From positions 1 through 64,000 of the forward strand of contig JABVXV010000270.1 in the NCBI GenBank assembly GCA_013365325.1: a stretch of DNA of 64,000 bases. The letters are read 5' to 3'. Shown one piece after another: positions 52,005 through 64,000 of this stretch. A model generated the notes under the pieces. That model was not told where the DNA came from and searched no databases. It saw nothing but the letters and a program-made list of their open reading frames with translations. The position numbers and the translations under genes are program-made. The DNA is from Dipetalonema caudispina. Lineage: Eukaryota > Nematoda > Chromadorea > Rhabditida > Onchocercidae. Each line of letters begins with the position of its first letter. Position 1 is the stretch's first letter.

Positions 52005-55000
52005 TTAAAAGCGTGCTTCAATGATATCATCATGATAGAGATCTTCGGATGATGATAATTCATTTGTTGTTGTAGTGCTCTGATCGGTAACTCTGTTTGG
52101 ATTACTGCATGCAGTTGTCATATTATTTGATTTAATTTCTACCTTATTAATAAAGCTTACATCACACCAACTGCAATGTTGTAAGACAAGATTGATTTGG
52201 TTCATTATTGCCATTAACTGAAATATTGAAATTCACTTCATTAACTTTAAACTTCTCGAAATTCCTGCAACATTTTATTTTGGAATATTTGCAATTATAT
52301 TCTATTTTAATACAAAAAATACAATGAAGAGAAATTAAATTATCGGAAATTATACAAAATAATTTTGCAATTTAAACAAAACAAATGGAGTGAGAGGAGA
52401 AAAGGGAAAGAAGAAGGAAGAAATTTGTTGATTTAAAGAGTGAAACTATCATTTTAATTTGAATTAGTAAATATATTTTAATTTTCTTGAAAATTTCACT
52501 TTAAATCCTCCTTTGCAATATTCTTTTGCTATGCTAAAATTTATTATATAAGCAAATTTTTCTTTTCCTATACATAATAATAATTCAACTAACATACAGA
52601 ACAAATTACATTATCAAATATTGAAGTCATTATTTTAATTCCTTAATTCAAATATTGAATAAAAATTCGCCTTCTCCACATATTCCAATGTGTCTTTTTT
52701 AATTTCAAATTTGAAACAGTGATTTTGTTTATTTTTTCTCAAATTCAAACATGAAACAACGATTTTAATTCTTTTTTTTGTATATTGTATATTTAAAATT
52801 TTCCATTTCTTTACAATTCTTCTAATATTTTCGTAACTTTTTTGCTACAATTTAACAAAATTTAGTACGAAATAAAAAAAACTTTCACAATTTTATCATC
52901 ATAGAAATAATTCCTTATCATTTATCACTTATCGTTGAGAGAAAATATTTCTTTATCATTAAAATTACGAGTAATCTTTGTTTTCTATCACCAATATCAA
53001 CTTTACCCTTTTATTTATTTTTTTTTTTTTCAATGGACCAATGTAACCATTTATTTCTTTACTAATTTTTTTGCTATTTTTCATCTAAAATTTGAAAATT
53101 TTTCTTCTTTTTTTTTTTGATTCGAAATTTAAAAATTGCACTAACATTTTTTCCATCATCTTCATTTTTAGATTTGTTTTGTATCTTAGTATCAAATTCA
53201 TCCTTTGCTTCATTATAGATAAGCCTTAATAATTCGATCCCTTCTTCGACTACCAATGATACTTTATTCAATTCTAAATTTCATATAACTTTATTATTAA
53301 TCCATAGTAATAACATTTGTACCGAAACAATTAGTTAATCAATTATTTGATAAAATTACTAATAATACTGTTCATTATCAGATATGCTGTAATGATAAAA
53401 TAAACATGGCTTCAATTTATTATCATTTACCACTTATCATTTATATTTAACTGTTACAATATTGTCAATATGTAAATGGAAAATGATAACTAATATGTTT
53501 TCCATATTAGAAAAGTTTTTAAAAATTTATAAAGTAAATTTTAAATGCAAATAGTAAATAATGCATGTAGTGTTGATTGTATATAGTAAAGAATGCAAAT
53601 AATGTTTGCTATTTAAAATACTAATTTATTGAAAACGTTAAAAAAAAAAAATACTTTAAATATGATTAATATTAAAGTTTATTTTAATTTCAATTTTTCT
53701 AACAAATTATTTATCATCAATATATTATCTTTATTTAATGCATATATATATATATGTATGTATTTTTGATTTCAGAAAGAAATGAATTTCATTTAAATTT
53801 CGTAAATAAAAAAAAAAAAAAAAAAAACGAAACGAATTAGATAATTATAAATTAAAATCATTTTTATTACTAATAATATTTAATAATTTTAATAAAAAAG
53901 AGAAAAATACCAGAAAAATTGCGCAAATAATCACTAATCATTGAGCATAAACCATCGATACGTTGTTCTAATTTGGCCACTGAAAATGTTGCCATACATT
54001 GGGTAGCAACCTAAATTTTTAATTAAATCAAATATTTTATTAATTTAAAATTTAAATGAATTTTTTTTTTTTTCTTTTTGCAAATAAATGTACCTCATAT
54101 GATTCGATCAAACTAACAATCAATAATTCCGATATTCGCATCCGTTCATTAACACATCTTGTAAGTTTCAATCTTTCTTGCAAACATTCACTGCGCCAAT
54201 CGATTTGACAAAGTAACGCTTCGTTTGATGAATCATCCAATGTTGTACTTTCTGAAATTTAAAACTTTTTGATTTACTTATTACTCTTTTTGGCCTTTTT
54301 TTTTTTTTTTTTTTTTCATTTTTCTATTTGAAGAAAGAAAAAGAAAAAATTAATTCTTTAATTTGATAATTTTAATTTTTATTCAATTATCCTAATTCTC
54401 TGATTCGATAGCTTACTTAAATGTTGATTTAATTCTTATTTCAATCTTTTCTTTATTTCTTTTTAAATTTTTATTTTGAATTACAATGAATTGAAATGAA
54501 ATGCTTTTGCTCATGCATTCTTTCATCCTTCTTCTCCCTTACTTTTTTTTATCAAAATTTTTCGTAATTTTTATTTTTCAATAATTTTTTCAGGATTCTC
54601 GTTTCATTCTTTTTCAGGATTTTAGTTTTAGTAGTATCAATTCTTTTTTTTTTTTATTAGCATCCTTTATTTTTCAGATCACTTTTTCTAGATTTCAATT
54701 TTGCTCATTTTCAAAATTTCGATATCTAATACCAATTTTTACTTAGTTTTAAATCTCAATTTATCGTACAAAATTTTAATAATCCTTCATATTTTCAATA
54801 AAAAAATTGCATATATATATATATGCATTTGCTAAATGCGTTTTCGAAAATTTTATTTAAATGTTTTCTGACATCGTTATCGTTAAAATATTTTATCATC
54901 ATCGAATGATGATTGCTATTTCTCTTTTGGCAAAAAAAAAAAAGGAGAAAGGGGAAAAAAATAAAAATTATTTCATGATTGAAAAACATAATTAACATTT

Positions 55001-56991
55001 ATTAATTTTGCTAAATCTTCCGCATTTTTCATACACGACTATCATCTAAATAATATTATAATTAAACATTATTATAATAGTATCATTATTAAATACTAGT
55101 AATTTATAATTTAATTGCCAATTTAACTATTAAATTAAATTGCCGCAATTTAATTATGAATTTAATTATATTAGTCTCTTTTTTACTTACAAAAAAACTA
55201 GGAAGAAAAGAGAAGTGAAAATGAAAAATAAAAATAAAATAAAAGAATAACTTGAAAATCACCAACAAATAACCTCCACCATTCGCATAATTTTAACCGA
55301 TCGGTATTTGATGCCGCACTTTGGATAACTTTTTTATATGATTTATGGCATAGGTCCATGAGAATTCTGCAAGAAATAATTATTCGATTGCATCTTTTTT
55401 CGCATAAAACTTTGATGGGACCTATTGAGGAGATTAGTACATTTAAATGGAGTAAAGATAAAATAGTTTTAAATTTAAGAGTTGGTAAAGGAAATAGAAA
55501 TATTATGAAATTTTAAAAGCTTAATTGAAGCAGTTATTTGAAGTACTATTTACCGTATACCGAAGTGAAACATTTATCTATCGGCAAACAATTTTGGGAC
55601 GAAATCAAAACTTTTCTCTTTTCAAGGTCTAGAAATGATCCGTAGTAATGCAAAAATTTTGACCACAAGTTCATAAATTTAAAGGAAGTCTAGCTCATTT
55701 GCTAGACTTTTTGAAATAAATCAAATAATTTGATAGGATTGAAAAATCACTGTGCTGTATTATCATTATTGTTATTAATCATAGTTAAGAATAAATATAG
55801 CTATAATAAGGATGAATTTTTTAGGAAAAAATAAAGTATGGAAAATTTTAAATGAAAAGATATAACTGTTAAAATAATCGGTGAAATTTACGGATTTAAT
55901 TTGCTTTGTTGCAGTGTTGCAATCCTTTCAATTGTTCGCACACATTTTGCGTAATTTTCATTATTAAATGCATGATGAGCAATTTCTATTAAATTCGCAT
56001 CATCATTATTGAGTACTGCTTCCGTTTTTATATTAACCATTTGAGCAGCTGAAAAAAAAGGATTACTGTATCACATACAATAACTATATATGGTTTTCAA
56101 TATACCATATAGATAATCATTAATTTATACGGTATATTTGTACAGTGGATGACTCTAAATTTATACGATACATGAATAACGAAATTCATACGGTATATGG
56201 GTTATCCCAAAATTGTACGGTATACAACTAATTCCAAATATGTATTGTAGCTAGTTAACCTTAATTTTGTCTAGTATATGAATAATGCTAAAACATATTA
56301 GATATTAATAGGTTTCCCCAATTTTATGTAATTCATTAGTAAACTATCTCATACACTATAATTTCATTTCTTTTAAATCTTACCAATTCACTAAGACAAA
56401 AGAAAATGAATAATGTAATTTTTATCGAATTTCATAACATTTTACATTGTACAAGAAAAGTAAACGTTACGATTCGTAAACCATCACAACTTAAGCTAAA
56501 TATTTGACGTTATTTGCAAATTTTTGGAATAAATAAAAAATATTTAGTAAAATTTAATTATTCAACAATTCAACTTGCTTATTGGTTTCCTTTTTTTTTT
56601 CTTTTCAAAATTTTATCAAAATTAAACTAACCATGAATATTTTCGTGATGAGGCAAACATTGTCGTGCATCATTGTTCATCAATATCTTATCGTAATATT
56701 CATTCTTCGTGGTACTTAAGGATATATTACTGTACAAATTACGCAAATTAATTAATTTCTGAAAATATAAATACGAAAATCAACAAACTTAATTAACATA
56801 ACACAATAAAATCAGATTCTCACTCAAAAAACTTTTATAAATTTGATCGTAAATTTTCGCCTCACCTGAATGATATCATTAGCCAGAATATTTGCCTGGA
56901 AAAGCTGCTCATGTTGTAAACAATATGAATCATTTTCTGATCTTCTGATTTCGTTAATTAATTCGCCAATTAGTGCTAATTTTTTGTCCAT
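52005..56991 (-). CDS. unrecognised helix-rich protein, 370 residues
   Basis: Eight exons: 56991-56866, 56758-56632, 56048-55892, 55366-55263, 54251-54094, 54010-53911, 53273-53146, 52217-52005. All junctions are GT-AG and the frame closes, so the gene model is well supported even though I do not recognise the family. The protein has no signal peptide or membrane segment. It is mostly predicted helix with heptad-like spacing: MDKKLALIGELINEIRR, EQLFQANILANDIIQKLINL, NENYAKCVRTIERIATLQQ, ERLKLTRCVNERMRISELLI, ELNKVSLVVEEGIELLRLI. Scattered cysteines show no zinc-finger spacing. The last about 45 residues are polar and Ser/Thr/acidic (TTTTNELSSSEDLYHDD). The overall look is of a tethering, coiled-coil or adaptor subunit, but that is only an impression. 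Flanking kilobases contain no other gene. Confidence 0.75.
56080..56300. repeat. degenerate minisatellite in intron 2 of the helical gene
   Basis: The core TTATACGGTATAT (variants CATACGGTATAT, TGTACGGTATAC, TTATACGATACAT) recurs about every 35-45 bases, five or more times. Confidence 0.65.
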
Positions 56992-58237
56992 TTTGCTTCA
57001 AAATGTGTAACAAATAATTGGAAAGATGGAACTCTTATTTTATAGCAATTATAAGTTCAAATTACATGGTTTTCACTTTAGAAACTAAACAAAATTGTGA
57101 TAAAAAACATTAATGAAAATTCCGAATAAAAGGTCATCTAATGAGGTAAAAAAATAAAATGGATGCAGGGAAAGATTGAAAAGAAAGAGAAAAAAGAAAA
57201 TTTTCAAGATTTTCCGCAATAAATTTTGAGAAAAGAATGATAAAAAAAGGAAATCAACGAAAATTAATCTTTCGAGAAGCGAAATTTTTTTTGTTCTATA
57301 ATATATAAGAAATAATTAAATTGCACCAGAAATTCGCAAGAACATATAAAATAATATATATGTATAATTGATGAAATAAAGTGAAGAAATTTTATCGACA
57401 ACCTGTTTTCCTCATTTTTTTCTTGCCCCTTTTTTTTGAGAACTATAAAAGATATTCTCGAATGAATACACAAAATGATCTTTCCAACAAAATGAACTTC
57501 TAATTTGTTAATCAACCAGAAAATCCTGTTTTTTAATCAAACAATTTGTCTTTATTGATATTTTGCATCGATTGAGTAACTAAGTTCAAGAAGCTTTGGA
57601 AAATATTTTGCACAAGAATTGAAAATCTTCGAAGATTTCTCTTTTTTTTTTGTAATTTTAAACGAATTTTTCTTAAATAAGATGAAAATAATTTATTGAA
57701 TTAATTTAACAAATGTTGAACAATATTTTGCATAACAATTGCAAATTTTGTAATAAAAACTGGTTTAAGTTTTATCGCTTTTTTTCTTTTTTTTTTTTTT
57801 TTTTTGTAATTTTCGACAAATTTCCTTAATAATATCAAAATAATTCAGTAAATTGAATTAGCAAACAAATTATTCAAACTTTTTTTTCTGTTGTTTTCTC
57901 AAAACATACATAAGACTAAGCATTCATCAACAAATTAATGCTACAAATTTTCCAATTTAAACTCTTCCATCATTTTTCTCATTTTTATCTAACGAAAATG
58001 TTAAAATCAAATTTGTCAATTTAAATATATTTTACAAAAAATAGAATTATTAGGAAAATTAGTAAACTATTAAAAGTTACTTCGTCAATTGAATGAAACT
58101 AATACAACGATTTATTAGGGACAAAAGAATGGAAAGAGGAACGAAGATATCTGTATTTATGAATCAATGCAGCTGACTAAACAACAACAACAACAACAAT
58201 AGCAAAAAAATTTTTGAAAAAATTTTTTAGCGGTTTT

Positions 58238-58273
<36 letters not shown>

Positions 58274-61200
58274 GAAAAAAGAAAAATTGGATGGATTGAG
58301 TGTTGTTACGCCTATAAATGAAAGAGATGCGAATGAATAATTTGATGAAAATGATAATAAAATTGGATGACAATAGCAGTTAAATATAAAATTTTTAACA
58401 TTTTTTACTCCTTCTTTTTTTTTTTTTTCGTTTTTGGAACAAAATATAAAACTTAATATGGGAGAAAAATGATAGCAATTAAATATTAAATGAATTATGC
58501 AATTATAAATAATTTTCGTGGATCATACTGAAGATTGATATTAGATAGAATTAGCCATGCAAAAGAAAGAAAAAACTTCTGATAATTGTGAAATTAAAAT
58601 TCGAATTAAAAAAAAGTATAATAAATAAGCATTGGTTAACATTCATTTTACTATTTATTCATTGTTGCATTACCGAATTAAATATTTTGCGCTTAATTCA
58701 TTTCGGATTTTTGAATACAACATTTGAAATAATTTATTGTAATTTTAAACTTCAAAGTTTTTTTTTTTTTTTTGCCTACTGTAGGTTTTTTTTCTTTGCT
58801 TAATGCTACAATGATTATACTTTGTCAACTTTTCAAAAAATTTTTATAGCATTTCCAAATGATTCATTTTTTATTTCTTTACATGTATAATATTTCTTTT
58901 ATTCTTTTTTTTTTAAGTGGAAAAATGTTTAAGCTTATTTAATTAGGAAAAGGTAGGAAATAAGTAATTATTTTTTAGTTAATTAAATAGACTCTGCATT
59001 ACTTTTGATTTCTTTTGCTTTCAAAATTTAAAATGTTTAGAACACGGAAAATTTAGGATTAATTTGAAATTTAGAATGAATTACGAAAAATCATCATTCA
59101 AATAACATATCAAACCAATAAGAAAAATCATTAATTTACCAAGCTCAATGAAGCAAAATATTGAAGGCTGTTAGCAAAAAGAACATTTACTTATTTAAAA
59201 ATGAAAAAATGAAACTCTTTTCAATTTAATCTTTTTTTTTTTTCAAACAACTCTAGAAGTAAAATTTTTTTATCAATAAACAAGCAAAGGAAAATAGTAA
59301 AGAAAATGATCAAAATGGAAATGACTTTTATTGAGAAGTATTCTGTAAGATATACTAAACAATATGATATATATGTATATATTTTTTGCTTTTAATTAGT
59401 TAGAATTTTTGAAATTCATTTAAAATTTTCGAAGTTAATTTGAAAGAAATAAATTTGGAATGAATGAATGGAACATAGAAATAAAATGGTGAAATTCAAT
59501 CATCTCATTAAATTAATCATCCAAACTAAAACTGATGACACTTTCGCTCATATCACTTGTGATGATAAATAGATAAGGTAAAGGGAACGAAGGAGGGGTG
59601 AAGAGAAGAAAAAGAGGACAAACGTACTGTGTGTGACATTCAAATTTCAGGTAAACATAAATTATTTTTCATTAAAATTTAGAATATGTAGAAGAGAATT
59701 TTTCAATAATACTTCATTTTCTTAAATTTCAATTTTTACTTTATATTTCAAAAATGAAAAAGTTTCCTTTTTCTTTGTTATCGAAGATAATTACGACGAT
59801 AGATAAATTAATTAATTGTTGTAAGATTTGTTTGTAAAAATTATAAGATTTGATAAATTATCAATTATGGCAAATTGTTATGATAAGGTATAGTTATGAT
59901 TATGTATGTAAAATATTGTAAGATTAGTAGGGAAAAGAAAAAAGAAGAATTTATTTCGAAATTCTGTAAGAAGAAAAAATAAAATTATCCTCTTAACAAC
60001 TTTTTTTATACAACTTTTGGCTCAATTTTCATTTCTCTTTTTCCATTTTTCTTTTTTTCCCATTTATTTTTTTTCTTTATTTGATTTTGCAAATTCTTTT
60101 TAGGAACAAAAACGAAAGATAAATTTGCTGATAATATTCCAATAGGGCAGTTTTCAATTGAAATAAAGTTCATGTTATTAAGAGAGCATTTAAATTTTTA
60201 GAAAAGTCTTTTTTTTTTTTTTTTTGTCTCTTACTAGCATATCATTTGAAAGTTTACTTTTTTAATTAACATAATATTAGGAATTGGAGATTTAATTTAA
60301 CTTAATTAAATACTATCTTAATGCAATGATCGCTTGAAATGAAATTTTTTTCATGCAAACATATTTGAGCCATAATTCCGACGATTTTGGTAATTTTCAT
60401 GCTTTCTTTTTCGTTTTCCTATTTAAATATCCACACTTTCTTTTTTATTTTTATAAAAATGTTAAAATTTTTTACAAATTTCTAACAATTGAAAAATATT
60501 TTGGTCATCATTACTTCGCTGCTTTATATGCTAATTTATTTAGTTACAAATAAAAAGAAATTATTGTGAAGATTTAACACATATTTTTAAGACAGAGAAA
60601 AAAGGCAAAGAATGTTTTGTTTACTCGGTTAATAAGAAATTTTAACGATAACTAATTAGGTCAATTTATGATTAATCCCATACAGTGTTATAGCCAAAAA
60701 GGAGCATAGAACTAAAGGGAGGAATTTACTAGCTTACAATATTTGTAATAATTAATTTAATTAGTATATTTTTACTGATTCATGTTATCCCTTATATTCT
60801 TGTTACTTCAGAATATCATAAAAAACAGTCCCTTTATGCTGGTAAAAGTTCACAAATATTTTCGGCATCGTATTCTGTCTGCAGCACCATCACTTTTAAC
60901 CTCGAATATTTTTCCGTAATCTACCGTATCCACCGTACTATACTTTTGTCTAAAAACGATGATTACTGTAGCCGTTCATTACTTGGTAATAACAATGGAT
61001 CATACTGTATTTTTGATTAGATGAGACATTAAATATCGTACCTATGGAACTAATTTGGATATAACGATTTTATCCGATTATAATAGCAAATTTTCATGAT
61101 TTAATAATGCTTAAATAATGTTACAAAATATTTTACTTTGTCCTTAATGGTTCGATATGAAATAACATTTCAACAAATTTATGTAACTTTCAAAAATTCC

Positions 61201-61521
61201 TCAACATCGTTATTTTTTATAACAATTATAAAATAACAAATTTGAAATAAACACATATTTATTAGTCAGAAGATATGGCATGTAAAATAAATGTATATAT
61301 TTGTAATAACGATACTGCGTGAAATTTTATTCTCATTTGACTAATTAAAAAATTCATAAATTCTTCCTTTTCTTTATCTTTTTTACCTTCAAGAAAAAAA
61401 AAAAAAAGGAAAAAAAAGAAATACAGAAGAAAAAGAATGAGATTTAATCAATGGTTACTAAAATCATATTTTAATATCAATGAACGAACTAATAGAATCA
61501 GACAACCTATTTGCAATGAAA

Positions 61522-61581
61522 TACTTTTCTTTTTGAGTTTTTGTTAAAATCTACTTTTCTTTTTGAGTTTTTGTTGAAATT
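61522..61581. repeat. 30-base tandem duplication
   Basis: TACTTTTCTTTTTGAGTTTT and the following ten bases occur twice in a row, from 61522 and 61552, differing at two positions. Confidence 0.9.
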
Positions 61582-62718
61582 TACATCAAATTTCCATTCT
61601 TTTGACTCTTTTTCTTCAAAATTTATATTTCTGTAACATTTCCACCCTGGCTTTTCTCCAATTAATTAACTATTCCCAACCTAAAAAAAAGTAAAGCAGA
61701 TAAAATGGAAGATTATCTGACTGTGAGACTATGATATATGATAACAATTAATATAACATCCAATTATATCAGAAATTTTAGTTTTTTTTTTTTTTTTTTT
61801 TTTTTTGTTTCGGATCCTTTACAAAGATATTAACAACACATTGTATAATAGTTAATAATTACTCATTTATTATTATTCATCGATTTCAATTTTTTCCAAT
61901 CATTTATAATGCAATTTTTACCATCCTATAATATAAGCTACAAACGTCTGTTAAGTTTAATCTTTATTTTCAGTTAATTGGTGAAATTTACGGATAATAC
62001 TTAACTGTTAGAGTAATTTAAAAAAAAAAAAAACTACCGTATGATACAATTTGCATTCACTTTTTATGTTAAGAAGATATAATTATGCTAAGTCTGTTTA
62101 TATTGAACACTTATTCAAATATAAACAAATTTAACATGGCCTAATTCTAACTGACATAAATGAGTATTAAATTAGGCCTAGGTCGAATTAGTGATAGGAT
62201 TTTAGCAATTAAAAAATATAAATTAACCGAGATTCTGAAAATATAAATGTTTCTTTCTTCTTTATAAATCAGTTAATTCGACCATGATAAGATAAAACAA
62301 ATAATCAAAAAAAAAAAAAAAAAAAACCAATTTAATCGACTGGTTGGAAAAATTTGCCATAATTTAATTATTTGTAACGAAATATGATAGAATGCAAGAT
62401 AACGCTGCTTCATTTAGTAGTTTAATCAAAGGGGAAAAAAAAGGAAATGCTAAAATTTAAAATTCAGGCTTACAAAAATCAAAATTTTACTAGTTTGAAA
62501 TCAAATAAATCCATTAAAATTGTTAATATTAATGTAAAATGATAAATATACTTTCTGCCATTATCAATAAATTTCCAAAATTTCAATTTATTTCAAAATA
62601 AAATAGCATTATAACCTTTACAATTATAATTCTTTCAAAATAAAAATGTAAGAAAAACATCCAAGTCGCAATTTGGATAATTCGAAAAGTGTAAAAGAAA
62701 AAGGATAAACTAACCTTG

Positions 62719-62753
<35 letters not shown>

Positions 62754-63387
62754 AAAATTGAAAACAGACAAATGTACAAAGTAAATAAAGCAAATCTTTT
62801 CTATACATCATTTTTTATTTTTTTATTTTATTTTTTTTTTTTTATTTTTCTTATTATTATTTCTAAGAGAAATTTTTAATAAAAAAAAAAAAAAAAAAAA
62901 AACTTTTTATCTTCTTTTCTTTTATTTGAATTAAGATAAAGAGAGAAGAAAATGGAAAGATTATTTGATGAATGATTGTATCGATTTGAAATGAAAAAAA
63001 ATAAAAACACACAAACACTGATCAGATAAAAACAAGCAGTATGGAAGAATTGGAAATTTTCCTTCATTGATTCAAATGAAGAAGAGAAGAACGGATGAGC
63101 GGGGTAAAGAGAGATTAGGAAAAGAAGTGCGGGGATTATAAGTTCGTTAAAAAGCAGAAGAAGAATGGAAGGAAAAATAGAAATTTTGTTTATCGTACAA
63201 TATCACTAAATAAATATATATATTGAAATGGAAGAGATTTTGTTAATTCTTTTAAAATTATACAAATAATGGAAAGAATGAATAATAATTTTAATCGTTG
63301 TATTGAATAATAGTGATTTCATCATTATAATAAATGATGATGGATGGAAAAGATGAATTACAATGATAAGTTATGAGTAAAAAGACT

Positions 63388-63449
63388 AGATGACGATGAT
63401 GATCATGATGATGATGACGATGATGATGATGATGACGATGATGATGATA

Positions 63450-63493
<44 letters not shown>
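63388..63493. repeat. (GAT)n microsatellite
   Basis: About 105 bases of GAT triplets with GAC and CAT interruptions. Confidence 0.97.
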
Positions 63494-64000
63494 AATTTCA
63501 TCGATATATTATTCTTAACTTATTCTCATACAAATATTTTTAATTTGATATATTATTTTTACTAATTGTTTGAAAGGTAAAAGATGATTGTAGTTATGAA
63601 AAGAGAAGGAAAATTTGATATAAATTATTTTTTACAAAAATTTTTAATTGAAATAAATCAAAAAAAATATTATGATTAGTTTATATTTCATGGCATATAT
63701 TCAATATTATTGAAGTGATTTGATATTATTGAGAAAGATATTCGAATAATTAGTTAATTTGCTCAATTCCTCCTCATGTGTATCTTCTGTTAAATTAAAT
63801 TTTTTGTATTCGATAAAAAAAAAAAAGCATCGATCTTCTTTAAATTTTTCTCTTTCCATGTATTCACTTCTTCAATTTTATTTTGTTTTAGGAATTATTT
63901 GGAATTGAAATAAACAGAAACAAAATAATAAAAAGTATTATTTCTGATTTTTTATGAACAGAAAAGTAAGAAGAACAGTATTTTCTAACAATTTAATGAA

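Larger units (their letters stand above)
56992..64000. other. AT-rich region to the window end, no supported gene
   Basis: About 7 kb of AT-rich DNA with very long A or T runs, including about 33 A at 58239-58271 and about 34 A at 62719-62752. There is a 30-base tandem duplication, a GAT microsatellite and purine-rich patches near 59580-59625 and 63060-63150. Open frames are short and biased to Phe, Lys and Ile. No exon series was found on either strand. Confidence 0.6.

Noticed and set aside
58239..58271. Long poly(A) runs (also at 62719-62752) as retroposed gene tails
   Set aside because: No gene-like sequence, target-site duplication or poly(A) signal precedes them; homopolymers are common across the window.

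Overview
The window looks like a stretch of an AT-rich nematode chromosome, most likely a spirurid/filarial-type worm. The genes are split into many small exons by GT-AG introns with T-rich TTTCAG or TTTTAG acceptors. Several start codons lie 7 to 24 bases behind such an acceptor, as expected for spliced-leader trans-splicing. One gene encodes a cuticlin-type ZP protein, a family much expanded in nematodes. Non-coding DNA is full of A/T homopolymers, microsatellites and decayed tandem repeats. The genus is inference; no species marker was seen.

Layout. 1-9436 is mostly gene-free. 9437-14618 (-) is a JADE/PHF15-type PHD-finger scaffold, divergent from a CFAP410/C21orf2 cilium gene at 15698-18595 (+). 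A membrane-anchored ZP (cuticlin-like) gene lies at 19936-27552 (+), with its longest intron carrying a 30-bp tandem array. Three genes then lie head to tail on the minus strand: Nup54 (38307-34673), a DDX51/Dbp6 helicase (34243-30389) and metaxin-2 (29413-27879). 41859-45315 (+) is a GALK2-type sugar kinase. 52005-56991 (-) is an eight-exon, helix-rich protein I do not recognise. The rest, 45.3-52.0 kb and 57.0-64.0 kb, is low-complexity DNA with no gene I can support. No tRNA, rRNA, CRISPR array, or complete transposon was seen.

Functions. The genes are mostly conserved housekeeping functions: histone acetylation (JADE), nuclear transport (Nup54), ribosome assembly (DDX51), mitochondrial outer-membrane import (metaxin-2), amino-sugar/galactose phosphorylation (GALK2), cilium function (CFAP410) and apical extracellular matrix (ZP protein). 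For all eight genes the exon boundaries were read by hand and the reading frame closes exactly through every junction (669, 289, 384, 257, 514, 493, 421 and 370 residues).

The least expected feature is a small spliced reading frame on the plus strand inside intron 2 of the minus-strand DDX51 gene (33456-33673). Other items worth a second look are a nine-codon upstream ORF overlapping the JADE start codon, apparent loss of a conserved cysteine pair in the ZP protein, a divergent helicase motif Ia in DDX51, a possible RFamide-like exon near 1.2 kb, and the unrecognised helical protein. I found no clear candidate for a wholly new biological system.
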